Assembly: GCA_036245525.1 (NCBI GenBank)
Contig: BTPG01000007.1
Coordinates: forward strand, 128,217,393-128,281,392
Reading direction: 5' to 3'
DNA: 64,000 nucleotides
DNA from: Semisulcospira habei
Taxonomy: Eukaryota > Mollusca > Gastropoda > Semisulcospiridae
Positions 55,680 through 64,000 of this stretch are shown in pieces (the first letter of the stretch is position 1; each line of letters opens with the position of its first letter). Under the pieces are notes generated by a model. That model was given only the letters and a program-made list of their open reading frames with translations. It was not told where the DNA came from and did no database searches. The position numbers were made by a program, and so were the translations under genes.

Positions 55680-57476
55680 CACGGCAGTTTAGCCTATGCT
55701 CTTTAGTTTTCAGCTCTATGCCTGCCGGCGAGCGCCAGCACACTTAGAGATCGGCTTCGCGAGAGCACTGAGATAGCAAGGCAGCCTCCTTCTCCTTACT
55801 GTCAGCACGCTAAATACCATCACTGATAAGGCACCAGCTATGCGGTCTCGCTTCCGCTGGGGATGCGAATAGCGCAGCAGCCGTCTTTGTTTACAGTACT
55901 ACTGTGCTTAACCCAGATTAGCTCTTAGCCTCTGCTGCATACATCGGCGAATAAGCTGTAAATTACAGATGCTGTCTGTAAACTGGAATTAATACACCTG
56001 CAGTTGTGAGTGATTATTTGAACATACGTCGTCTTGTAGAGGAGAAATTGTACTATCTTTGGACACCAAACATGCTGGGGTAATCTGCGTGGATGTTTGT
56101 CATGCACTGGCTCAAAGTATCACTAGGAGACGGATTAGATGCTGCCTTCCGTTAGTTTATCATACTTTTCATCGCATCACAGTTCAAAAACTGAAGTTTT
56201 TGGAAAGTTCAGACAAAGTCAGTGCTGTCAACAGATGTCTTAACTGGCATATCCCACGCTAAAATCTTCATGAACCACATACCTGAGTCCTGATAAAGCC
56301 GGTTTGGTGGGCCAAGTGAAAACGGTAATCCATTCAGAGCACGCCGACATGAAGTATGCGAATTTCACCGATACAGTCAATGTTTTTAACAATATCACAA
56401 TTTTAGCACAGTTTAAAAACAATGCACAAAGCAAAGATTTACTGTTTGCTGTTAAGAGATTCAGTTCCGGCTTAGTGTCATTAAAATAGCTTAAAATGAG
56501 TGTGTCTACATGGTCACTATGATGCTGTGTCTAAACTTGATAGGCCGATCAGTTTCATTTTTTGGATGAGTGACAGTCTGTGAATACCTGATGAAAAATG
56601 TGGAGAAACCAAAGCCAAATGCTCTGTCAGAAGGATCTCTCTGTGCCCAAGCCTTCCTTTTCAAGATATTCACGGTTGCATGAGCATGACTGACAGTCAT
56701 CAACAGAAAGAGTTTCATTAAATGTTACCGAAAAATCACACGTTTTGTGAATGTCTGTACAGCCTGTGCTCTCCACTTGTTTTCTTAATTTGACAAGCTT
56801 TGCACGACACATGCAACAAATTGTTTTAGAATGCTTCTCTTCCTGGTCGTTGAGCACATCAATGTTGTAACACGAAAATATATCACTGGTGTATTTAGTG
56901 CACAGAAACACGGATTTGTTTTTGTCTTTGACTGCTCGCCTAGACCTTCTACCACAAAGTCTACACAAAGAATTCACGGCTTCCAAATGTCTTGGAAAGG
57001 CATGTTCATTCTCCATGGCTTTAACACGCTATACTTTACATTATATGCATCAGATAAGGGTACACATTGGAGTGATACATCCGGCACAGAAAACAAGTCA
57101 TTTACACACAAGCACTGCTGTCTACAGCGGAAGGAAAGTTCCTCAAACTACACACGTTGTAATCAAGTCATAAGCACAGAATTCGAAGAGCTCATCAAAC
57201 CAAACTTATATGAGCTTGAAGAGGACAATTTCAAGCATAGTATTACATAATGATATTTACGATTGAAACTTTTTAGACACGGTAATAATAAGTTATAAAC
57301 AGACTAAACTTATCACATGCCTGACAGACTTCAACAGGGAACAAAGAGCACAACGCTTCCCACCAGCAGCTAGGCTGGAGCCTGCTATGACCCGCGCGCA
57401 CTTATCAGTGAAGTGGGTCACGGCTGGCACAGAGCCCAACTAAACAGAGGAATTCTAAGAAGGGTGAACTGCCGTG
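55680..57476 (-). mobile_element. Chapaev/Transib-like DNA transposon with RAG1-N-like ORF
   Basis: Ends CACGGCAGTTTAGCC and, in inverse orientation, CACGGCAGTTCACCC. The 4-bp target duplication AGAC is at 55676-55679 and 57477-57480. CAC-starting ends plus 4-bp duplications fit Chapaev-type (CMC) elements. Precise removal of the element and one AGAC restores the phase of the host Polinton gene. Only one cysteine-rich ORF (56627-57016) is recognisable and no DDE transposase, so it is probably nonautonomous. Confidence 0.75.
56627..57016 (-). CDS. RAG1 N-terminal-like zinc-binding protein
   Basis: 129 aa. SLCRLCGRRSRRA near residue 16 and FLCTKYTSDIFSCYNIDVLN followed by HSKTICCMCRAKL (to ~72) reproduce the order LCR-x-CG, IDV, His, Cys-x2-Cys of the cysteine-rich N-terminal region of RAG1. 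Further Cys pairs (CTDIHKTC, CQSCSC) follow. Similar RAG1-N-like proteins have been reported on mollusc transposons (N-RAG-TP of Aplysia). Its element has CAC-type ends. The frame opens with an ATG and stops at 56627; whether it is complete or only the first exon of a transposase is unclear. The role is unknown; zinc binding is inferred from the cysteines. Confidence 0.6.
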   Translation of the reverse strand: MENEHAFPRHLEAVNSLCRLCGRRSRRAVKDKNKSVFLCTKYTSDIFSCYNIDVLNDQEEKHSKTICCMCRAKLVKLRKQVESTGCTDIHKTCDFSVTFNETLSVDDCQSCSCNREYLEKEGLGTERSF

Positions 57477-57689
57477 AGACAAAGTAAACTCATTTTATGA
57501 CAGTGTTGGTGTCCACCCAGATGTAATAGATCCTAATCAGTTTGAATATGATAAAGGGCACTTATTTGTAAATACAGACAAAGGGAAAATAAATCTAACA
57601 CATAAAAATAATCCTTCTAAGTTTAGAGCTTTAAGTACAATTAAAGGTGAAGTCGGTGGTAACTCTGGGTTGGCAAGGTACCTTGGAAT

Positions 57690-57900
57690 TGGTGGGTCTC
57701 CTGTCCCCCCAAGACTTGTTAGTGCGCTTCACGACACGCAAACAAAGTTGCCAACAGGGCAACAAATTGAAATGGCACCAGTAACAAGCCTACCAGAAAC
57801 AGCAAACACTGTGATACAAGAAACTTCATTTACTGAAGGGCAAATAAATGACGCTTTGAAAACAATAGATGACCCACCTTTGTCAATGCGGGAGATTATA
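57690..57900 (+). other. Linker region of the split Polinton gene
   Basis: Part of the resumed frame, with RYLGIGGSPVPPRLVSALHD and a Thr/Gln-rich stretch. Listed to note that the ATG at 57670 is internal and should not be taken as the gene start. Confidence 0.5.
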
Positions 57901-58537
57901 GGGTTGGATAAATCACTGCAGTCAATAAGAGGTGAGATGGTTAACAATGTTGCCAAACTAGGTGAGCTTGACAAACACATAGAACGAGAAAAAGAGAAAC
58001 TGGCTACAGCAGACAATGGAAATCTTGACGCAGAAATGAAAGAAAGAATACAACACAGATTAAATGATTTGCAGATAGAAAGATCAGGGCGGTTAGAAGT
58101 GATTAGTATTGGGAGACAAAAACTTAAAACCCAAGTTAACAGGATTAGAGAAACTATTCAGAAAATACTTCACGAAGACACTACTTTGGCTGAGAGACTT
58201 AAAACACTTTTCAGAGAACAGGGTATTACAATTGCTAGTTTAATTACAGCTCTTGGGTTTATTATTAGTACTGTTGTGTTGGCTGTCTCCGGTGCTGGTG
58301 GACCTGGTGGTAGTCCAACACCGCCAGCCCCGGCACCTCCACCAGCCCCCACAGACCCAAAAGATTTACAGTCATGGGTAAAGAAACAGTTGTCTCACAT
58401 ATCAGACTTGCTTACAAAATTGGCTCTGAAAGCAATAGACGCTTTGCCTGGTATTATAGGCACTGTTGTCAGTTGGCTTATCACTACTACAGCAAAGGTA
58501 GTTGGGTTTATGGCAGAGCATGTGTGGGTATTTCTGG

Positions 58538-59827
58538 TTACAGTAGGAGGGTTGATGGTGGGTTATTTAATGAAACAGATAAAGAAGTAATACCCCTAAT
58601 CCTGTTAGACCTATTACCAATGCAGTTCTCTGACTCATGTGTGTCAGGGGTTGGTGTTGACTGTACTGGTTGTATGGGTGCCGGTGATGGGCCTGGGGCC
58701 AGTGCCAGGGCCGGGGCCGGGGGTGTTACCGTCTGTAATGATTTTAATGACTGTACGTGTGTGGTTGTTGCTCCTAAGTTTACAGATTGATTGAGACCGA
58801 GTTTTTGACCAACACCTGCAACAATGATTTCATTATTATAATTTGTTATTGTACCCATTTGGAGTTGAAGGTCAGATGGTAACATGTATAAACCGATACC
58901 AACTACAAAGTAAACTTTTGATCTGGCATATCTTAAAACGTCTTGGTAGCGTTGTATGCTTGATGGGAGATCAACTGTTGAATTTATTGAGTCTTCCAGG
59001 TTTGCAAGAAACTGTTTTTGTGCTTCGAACTTTCCACTTCCATTCAAAATATTCGATTTTGTTAGTGACTGTGCACCTAGTATACACCAGACATATGTTC
59101 TGATAGACTCATTGACACGCTCGACTCCTGCTTGAGTAAACCCGTCAGATTTATCTAAAATAAATGTGGTCCACGCATTAGTCTGCTTCTGCTCTATTGA
59201 TCCTAACCAGACTTGTGATTTTGATGAGAATGAAGTGTACCCAGGGTAGTAATCTTGAGGGTATTGTCTGTGACTCATAGCATAATACAATGTGCCCATG
59301 CCGTGGTGATCATCAAGTTTTTGTGTGAAGTCATACTTAGTGCTTATGTTAAATTCATTACAAATGCGTTCAAACGCTTTCATATCCATGGGGTTGTTAT
59401 ACCTGTTGAAACTGGATTCAGTGGGTAATGTTGTATGCAGTTCTGACAGTATACGTCTAAGCTGGTAATAAACATGAAAACGATAGACAGACCTAATCAG
59501 TTTGTTTGAGTGATTCAAGTGGTCTGTAAATGAAACACCACAGCCTGTAGTTGAACACAGTATAGCAAAGTTAAGTTGGTTTTGAAACATCTGTAGTGGA
59601 CTTGAAGACCACTTTCTTGCAGTAGAGTCATCTGTTATTGGAGGGTTTAGGTAATGATCAAATGGGTTTGGTACTTTGACTTGGAATAGATCTTGTTCAG
59701 ACACAGCTATATCGAGCTGATTTAGTTGAATTATTTTCTGTTCATAAGTAGGAGCAACATTATATTTGGCATCCACATTAAATTGAAATGCGTTTGTAGT
59801 GGTAATGGTTGGTGATTTAAATTCCAT
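58538..59827 (-). CDS. Polinton unknown protein, 429 aa
   Basis: Intact frame starting at the ATG at 59827, 27 bases from the divergent plus-strand ATG at 59854. The body (residues ~1-340) has mixed composition with WSSSPLQMFQNQLNFAILC, YRFHVYYQLRRILSEL and AWTTFILDKSDGFTQAGVERV. The C-terminal ~80 residues are a Pro/Ala/Thr-rich tail. It has no domain I can name; location among capsid genes suggests a structural or assembly role. It overlaps the split gene's 3' end. Confidence 0.75.
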   Translation of the reverse strand: MEFKSPTITTTNAFQFNVDAKYNVAPTYEQKIIQLNQLDIAVSEQDLFQVKVPNPFDHYLNPPITDDSTARKWSSSPLQMFQNQLNFAILCSTTGCGVSFTDHLNHSNKLIRSVYRFHVYYQLRRILSELHTTLPTESSFNRYNNPMDMKAFERICNEFNISTKYDFTQKLDDHHGMGTLYYAMSHRQYPQDYYPGYTSFSSKSQVWLGSIEQKQTNAWTTFILDKSDGFTQAGVERVNESIRTYVWCILGAQSLTKSNILNGSGKFEAQKQFLANLEDSINSTVDLPSSIQRYQDVLRYARSKVYFVVGIGLYMLPSDLQLQMGTITNYNNEIIVAGVGQKLGLNQSVNLGATTTHVQSLKSLQTVTPPAPALALAPGPSPAPIQPVQSTPTPDTHESENCIGNRSNRIRGITSLSVSLNNPPSTLLL

Positions 59828-59853
59828 CCTTCTTTTTATATGAGATAATAAAA

Positions 59854-60588
59854 ATGTTTATTACCTTAACAAATCTTGACACAAGCAAACCAGTGTGGTT
59901 AACTAATGGGATTGATAATCGTGATGGTAGCAAGGCTGTAGCTATCCATGAAATGTTCTATACAGTAAAATGGTTTAATGTAACAGATGATGGTGAATAT
60001 TCTGTACATGGAATGGTAGGTACTACAAGTTGGGGCGCTAATCATTTACAGCCTGGGTATTATGACTTTTGTACTATAGCTGAATTTTTACAAGATATGT
60101 ATAAAATTAAAGCAACTTTAAATCCGGCTAACTTGTTTGTTACATTGGAATTTCCAAAAGATAGTCAGCTTATATTAACAGACAAACTTTTAATACTACT
60201 GGGTTTTTTAACTGAATCTGATCTTGGTATTGTAGCTGTTAGTGGTGATGATGATTGGACTTATGAAGCAGGATTAAAATTTAAGCCCCAAAAAAACAAA
60301 ATAACTGGAAGATATGCTGTTCATTTGTCAGTACACACAGTGCTAAATGTTTATTTGAAAGAACTAAACACATCTGAGAATGTACACAATGGAAAGCCTT
60401 CAACTTTGTTGAGATGCTTACCAACTGGAACTGCTCCGTATTGTGAAAGTGTAGTTGTTATATTTCCTAATTTGCAGTTTAAGAAATTAGGTTCTAGTTT
60501 CTTTGAGTCACTGAGTATATCTGTAACTAATCAGGATGACAAACCAGTTCTTATGCATGATTTTAGTGTTGTGTTGGAAATTAAATAA
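59854..60588 (+). CDS. Polinton penton-like (minor capsid) protein
   Basis: 244 aa, start in a GATAATAAAAATG context. LQPGYYDFCTIAEFLQDM followed by LNPANLFVTLEF resembles the PGYY-helix-strand motif of Polinton and adenovirus-type penton or minor capsid proteins. The C-terminus ISVTNQDDKPVLMHDFSVVLEI resembles the final strands of a jelly roll. Penton-like identity is inference from this pattern. A decayed homologue is at 5535-6180. It starts the plus-strand block of three genes ending at the right TIR. Confidence 0.7.
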   Translation: MFITLTNLDTSKPVWLTNGIDNRDGSKAVAIHEMFYTVKWFNVTDDGEYSVHGMVGTTSWGANHLQPGYYDFCTIAEFLQDMYKIKATLNPANLFVTLEFPKDSQLILTDKLLILLGFLTESDLGIVAVSGDDDWTYEAGLKFKPQKNKITGRYAVHLSVHTVLNVYLKELNTSENVHNGKPSTLLRCLPTGTAPYCESVVVIFPNLQFKKLGSSFFESLSISVTNQDDKPVLMHDFSVVLEIK

Positions 60589-60608
60589 TTTTATTTTTGT
60601 TTATAAAA

Positions 60609-61487
60609 ATGAGTGGTCTTGGTCCAAAGCGAACAATCATACCAGTTGCATGTCCAGTAACAGAGTTGAAAGATTTGGCTGATGTACAGGATTTTGAGAA
60701 AGAGGGGGATGTTGGAGAAATATATGGTTTTGAACTTGATTTAAATGGCATGTACAAGAGGAAAGTAATTGTTGACATGAAAGACGGTGAAAAACAGATT
60801 CCTAAACTTGGTCAGCTACGTGATGTTACTGTACCTACTCCACCTGTAAATAATGCGCCTTACAACTTAATACATGTGGGTAGTAAGTGGGTTGTTTCAC
60901 CTGTGCCTGTTCCACCACCCACAATTGACTGGGACATAAAGTTGGAATTTATTAGTCCTTATGTATACACTGATGATGAAGGTGCCTTAGTGTTTAGGAA
61001 GGTTGTTAACTCGGGGCCGCTTATTGTAAGTCTTGTTCCAAGCTTTGCCCCAGACGACAATAGCAGAGAAAAACTGAAAGTTGAAAATTATGAGAGACGG
61101 AGATATCTTCTTACACATAGGAAGGGTAGGTCTGATGCAAAGGTCGTGTTTGCACCAATAAACTTTTCCATCGCAAGAGAAGCGACAATAGTATTTGAAA
61201 TTATCATGAGATCAGTAACTACTGCTAAAGAGGCTCAAATTGCACAAGGAATTAAACTTACATGGAATGACACAGTGACAGAGTCATCAAAGGTCTTTAT
61301 TGCTATTACAAAAAATAATGATGTTATTAATGTTTCGAGCAGTGTTCCAGCTGTCAAGGTGGTGGTCGACAAAGCAACTTTTGTTCATCTAACTTACATA
61401 AACCTTGAACACATTGATCTTGTTGCATTTTATTATGTTAACAAATTGTATACTTTTGAAGAGTTGCAAAATGTAATTGCTGATTAA
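60609..61487 (+). CDS. Polinton unknown protein, 292 aa
   Basis: Started at the ATG at 60609 (TATAAAAATGAG context), 20 bases after the previous stop. It is beta-rich in appearance, with IPKLGQLRDVTVPTPPVNN, WDIKLEFISPYVYTDDEGAL and FVHLTYINLEHIDLVAFYYV. No domain recognised. Conserved in the decayed copy at 6197-7097, so it is a stable part of this Polinton lineage. Confidence 0.75.
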   Translation: MSGLGPKRTIIPVACPVTELKDLADVQDFEKEGDVGEIYGFELDLNGMYKRKVIVDMKDGEKQIPKLGQLRDVTVPTPPVNNAPYNLIHVGSKWVVSPVPVPPPTIDWDIKLEFISPYVYTDDEGALVFRKVVNSGPLIVSLVPSFAPDDNSREKLKVENYERRRYLLTHRKGRSDAKVVFAPINFSIAREATIVFEIIMRSVTTAKEAQIAQGIKLTWNDTVTESSKVFIAITKNNDVINVSSSVPAVKVVVDKATFVHLTYINLEHIDLVAFYYVNKLYTFEELQNVIAD

Positions 61488-61516
61488 AATTTAAAAAATA
61501 TTTGTGAATAAAAAAA

Positions 61517-62182
61517 ATGGTAAACTTCTATCCGCAACTACCGACGCATGAGACTGTGTCATCATTTGTGCCTGATCCGCATATGCCAATTGCATCAGAT
61601 AAAACATTACAGGCAGATGCATTCAGATTAAATAATATTACAGAAGCAATTAAATATTTGGAAAGTGAAGAGGCTAGGTACTCCAGATGTAAAAGGAGGT
61701 ATAAGTCAGTATTTAATTCTGTTCAAAACACTTCTATGGCTATTGGTGCAGTTTCAGCTGGATGTTCTGTAGGAGGTATTGTTTTGTTTGCCACAGGAAT
61801 TGGAAGTTTGGCTGGAATAGCAATTGAGGGTGCTAGCGTTGCTACATGCCTAGCATGCTTTGGTTTGGAGGCCTTAAACAAGAGGTTTCACACGAAATTA
61901 CAGAAACATGAAGCATTGAGTACTCTTGCTGGTGCGAAGCTGAGCAGTCTTAAACTTATTATCAGTAAGGCATTGAACGATAATTTTATTGATGACGAAG
62001 AATTTAAGCGGGTCCAGGATGATTTAAATAACTACAAACAACAAAAGTCTGAAATACAAAATAAAATGCGTAGTCAATCTCCTGTAAATGTTGAAGAGCT
62101 AAAAGCCAGTTTTTTAGAAATGGGAAAACAGATCGGTGTTCAGGAAACCACAGAAAAACTACACAATCTTTTAAACAAATAA
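61517..62182 (+). CDS. Polinton membrane/coiled-coil protein
   Basis: 221 aa. The N-terminal ~70 residues are polar with a charged helical region. A hydrophobic, glycine-rich segment (MAIGAVSAGCSVGGIVLFATG and GSLAGIAIEGASVA) spans residues ~75-110, and a long charged helical region follows (LNKRFHTKLQKHEALSTLAG to the end). It resembles membrane-active or minor capsid proteins in layout only. In the last codons the sequence T|TTA|AAC (62170-62176) is a -1 slippery heptamer, directly before AAA TAA. The -1 frame beyond stays open to 62304. Confidence 0.75.
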   Translation: MVNFYPQLPTHETVSSFVPDPHMPIASDKTLQADAFRLNNITEAIKYLESEEARYSRCKRRYKSVFNSVQNTSMAIGAVSAGCSVGGIVLFATGIGSLAGIAIEGASVATCLACFGLEALNKRFHTKLQKHEALSTLAGAKLSSLKLIISKALNDNFIDDEEFKRVQDDLNNYKQQKSEIQNKMRSQSPVNVEELKASFLEMGKQIGVQETTEKLHNLLNK

Positions 62183-62304
62183 AAATCAGATTTGGTAATC
62201 AATCAATATTTTTGTCATATGCTTCACAGAGAGATGACACGTCATTTACATCACTTGTGCCTGATTATTTAGTCCCATCAGCACCACCACCTGAGTATTA
62301 CTGA
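62170..62304 (+). CDS. Candidate -1 frameshift extension with PSAP and PPxY motifs
   Basis: From TTTAAAC the -1 frame reads about 42 codons without ATG, ending VPSAPPPEYY and TGA at 62302-62304. PSAP binds Tsg101 and PPxY binds Nedd4-type WW domains; together they form a late-domain pair. The frame at 7843-7932 in the decayed copy is also open to a proline-rich PPPDHY end at the same distance, although its heptamer reads TTTAAGC. No strong downstream stem was seen, so the mechanism is uncertain; initiation at the ATC that replaces the usual ATG context (AATAAAAATC) is an alternative. Confidence 0.5.
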   Translation, partial: FKQIKIRFGNQSIFLSYASQRDDTSFTSLVPDYLVPSAPPPEYY

Positions 62305-62721
62305 GAAAAAAAAGTTTTTTTATTGTCCTTGTATCTTGATAAAACTGTCTCAGTGTCTTGGGACTTGAGTCAAGTTGTTGTAAGAACTTAGGGTAAGTAC
62401 TTGTAAGAACTTAGGGTAAGTACTTGTAAGAACTTAGGGTAAGTAATTAATAAGTTCGTATGACAACACACTTAAAGGTTACCTCTGCAGGTTCCTAAAA
62501 GTTAGTTGCAACTTGTTAATAAGTATTAAGTTTCACTTGGCATCACTTGATCAGGTAAATGATTAGGTATTGACAGAGTCAATAGTTATAGACCCCCACC
62601 CCCCTCCAAAAAAAAGCAAACAAACACAAAACGCAAATGCGTGCACTGAAGTATGTGATTTAAATTTGGACCTACCCATCAGTAAGCAAAGGTTCTCGTG
62701 CCGATGTCGGTCGCAGTGGGC
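62305..62721. other. Noncoding spacer before the right TIR
   Basis: Contains TAAGAACTTAGGGTAAGTACT-type repeats (62380-62450), also present in variant form near 8000-8130 in the remnant, then a C-rich tract and a short A-rich tract. No gene. Confidence 0.6.
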
Positions 62722-63886
62722 TTATTAATATCAAACTTCACAGATTTCAATTGCAGTGTCATGTTCAATAACCCTGTCCTTTTAAGCAAACATACCTGAC
62801 ACAGTATTGGCGATTATTGGCTTTGCAGTAAATTATAAATCACACCCTGATCAAGTGAGAGCCAAATAAAACATCAGATGTAACATAGACAGTAACTAGA
62901 TAATTTTACCATGACTTGAGCACCAGAAAAAGGAAGGAATCACCCCTTATTTCAGATTACTTTTTCCTTTGTTTGAGTACAAGTTAATACAAGGGAAGTA
63001 ATTTTGTAAAAATTTCAGCAAGACAAAAAAGTTACTTCCCTTGCTTTATTAAAATTTGAATTTGTTTGAAGGGTGTACGCATAATTGAAAAAATTAAAAA
63101 TTCCTTCTTGAATATCATGTCAGATTAAATTTTTTTTATGAATATCGTGTCAGGTGTGGTGCATACCGATCTCAGTTTAAAAAGGCAAGCTAGTCAGAAA
63201 TGAAAAATGTGAATAATTGTAGGCCCTTTGAATTTTTTTTTTCAGAACAAGTCTATTCATAACATACCTGAATTGAGGTGGAGGTCTTTCAGAACCGGTC
63301 AAGCTTAGACATTAGGTGTCGGACTTTTACCATTTTTTGGTTCCAGACCTCGACGACCTTGACCCATGACCTTGCCATCAATGACCTTGGCCCTTGACCC
63401 ATGACCTTGGTGACCTTGACCTTGATGACCTTGACTCATGACCTTTGACATTGATGACCTTGACACATGACCTTGACACATGACCTTGACCCATGACCTT
63501 GACCCGTGACCTTTATGACCTTGACCCATGACCGTGACCTTGATGACCTTGTCATCAATGACCTTGGTGATCTTGACCTTGGTGACCTTGACCCATGACC
63601 TTGACCCATGGCCTTGGTGGCCTTGACCTTGATGACCTTGACCCATGACCCATGACCTTGATGACCTTGGCCTTGGTGAGAGATAGATAATAGGAGACCT
63701 GTAAGATAATCAGATCAATAAGGCCGCATCAGTCATGCTCGTCACTTTTTAAAATCAAAGGGTTGATTCGGAAATAACGGGGGTGTAATGGGGGGTCAAA
63801 ATTTTGATATTAAAAATGGCGTAAATTAATGACGGATGCGGCTCTATTGAATTCATTGTCTTATGGGTCTCCTATTATCTATCTCT
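62722..63886 (-). repeat. Right terminal inverted repeat of the Polinton
   Basis: Inverse copy of 45720-46886. It carries the same AT-rich inner part, the AAGGTCA array (63350-63670, here read as TGACCTTGA) with one extra unit, and the terminal foldback (63677-63886). Confidence 0.93.
63677..63886. repeat. Foldback duplicating the Polinton end, right
   Basis: Inverse of the left module. AGAGATAGATAATAGGAGA at about 63679 and TCTCCTATTATCTATCTCT at 63868-63886 are inverse copies. Confidence 0.88.
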
Positions 63887-64000
63887 AATGGATCATCTAA
63901 TTGCTCGACTTCAGAGCATGCGATTCGTTAAGCCAAAACAAGAATGGGCGATATGAAAACAGATCATCATTGGTTCTATCGTAGGGACAGTTGTAGTGAT
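63887..64000 (+). pseudogene. env: Env continuation of the outer retroelement
   Basis: After the right AATGG(A) the sequence continues in the phase of the env frame interrupted at 45719. An in-frame TGA lies at 63954-63956, then a hydrophobic stretch that fits a transmembrane segment runs to the window edge. The 3' LTR is beyond the edge. Confidence 0.65.

Larger units (their letters stand above)
55554..58590 (+). pseudogene. Polinton structural-type gene split by a DNA transposon
   Basis: The first 42 codons (55554-55679) begin with an acidic, Met-rich stretch. The frame is then interrupted by the transposon at 55680-57476. It resumes at 57481 in the phase expected after counting one AGAC target copy, and runs without a stop to 58590. 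The second part has NPSKFRALSTIKGEVGG, a charged coiled-coil region (about 57900-58190), a hydrophobic segment (LITALGFIISTVVLAV), a proline-rich linker, and a C-terminal hydrophobic region (VWVFLVTVGGLMVGYL). The role is unknown. Its 3' end overlaps the minus-strand gene at 58538 by 53 bases. Confidence 0.75.
45720..63886 (+). mobile_element. Complete Polinton/Maverick element, 18.2 kb
   Basis: Terminal inverted repeats (45720-46886 and about 62722-63886) start AGAGATAGATAATAGG. The target duplication is AATGG(A) at 45715-45719(20) and 63887-63891(92). It encodes protein-primed DNA polymerase B, a retroviral-type integrase, an A32/FtsK-like packaging ATPase and a double-jelly-roll-type major capsid protein, the diagnostic Polinton set, plus a penton-like gene and several unknowns. 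Most frames are open. One gene is split by a DNA transposon and one small gene has a frameshift. I did not recognise the adenovirus-type cysteine protease usual in the family. Confidence 0.95.

Noticed and set aside
57670..58590. Separate gene starting at the ATG at 57670
   Set aside because: The frame is open back to 57481 and in the right phase with 55554-55679 across the transposon, so this ATG is internal.

Overview
This window is eukaryotic, animal nuclear DNA, most likely from a mollusc or related lophotrochozoan. Short exons have GT-AG introns, GA, TG and CA microsatellites are long, and much of the sequence is mobile elements: a Polinton/Maverick, two Ty3/gypsy-class LTR retroelements, non-LTR retroelements, a tRNA-derived SINE and many small foldbacks. 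The taxonomic call is inference from element content.

Layout. 1-4140: one unassigned ORF, then noncoding DNA rich in near-perfect hairpins. 4143-5535: two exons of a secreted thioredoxin-fold (DsbA-like) gene, cut in exon 2 by a decayed Polinton fragment (5535-8517). 8518-12300: non-LTR retroelement debris, including a broken reverse transcriptase on the minus strand. 12300-18480: repeats, a SINE and microsatellites. 18661-18935: a frameshifted THAP domain. 19884-34624 (minus): a four-exon host gene whose reading frame closes exactly over 318 codons. Its third intron holds a young, full-length gypsy element (20885-33469) with two nearly identical 3.4-kb LTRs, and Gag and Pol linked by a textbook -1 frameshift signal. 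34625-37570: AT-rich and GA-rich intergenic DNA.

37575-64000 is a three-level nest. The outermost layer is an env-bearing gypsy-class retroelement: 5' LTR 37575-38591, gag, pol and env, with the 3' LTR beyond the window. Its env is split by an 18.2-kb Polinton (45720-63886) with ~1.17-kb terminal inverted repeats and an AATGG(A) target duplication. One Polinton gene is in turn split by a 1.8-kb DNA transposon (55680-57476) with CACGGCAG termini and an AGAC target duplication; it encodes a cysteine-rich domain resembling the RAG1 N-terminal region.

The Polinton genes form alternating strand blocks: small ORF and protein-primed DNA polymerase (+); integrase, three small membrane or unknown proteins, one unknown protein, packaging ATPase and major capsid protein (-); the interrupted gene (+); a 429-aa unknown (-); and a penton-like protein plus two unknowns (+). 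The polymerase and integrase would serve replication and insertion, and the ATPase and capsid proteins imply virion assembly. The last gene ends at a TTTAAAC heptamer, and the -1 frame after it, conserved in the decayed second copy, ends in PSAPPPEYY, which combines PSAP and PPxY ESCRT-recruiting motifs. This is the most novel candidate signal in the window.
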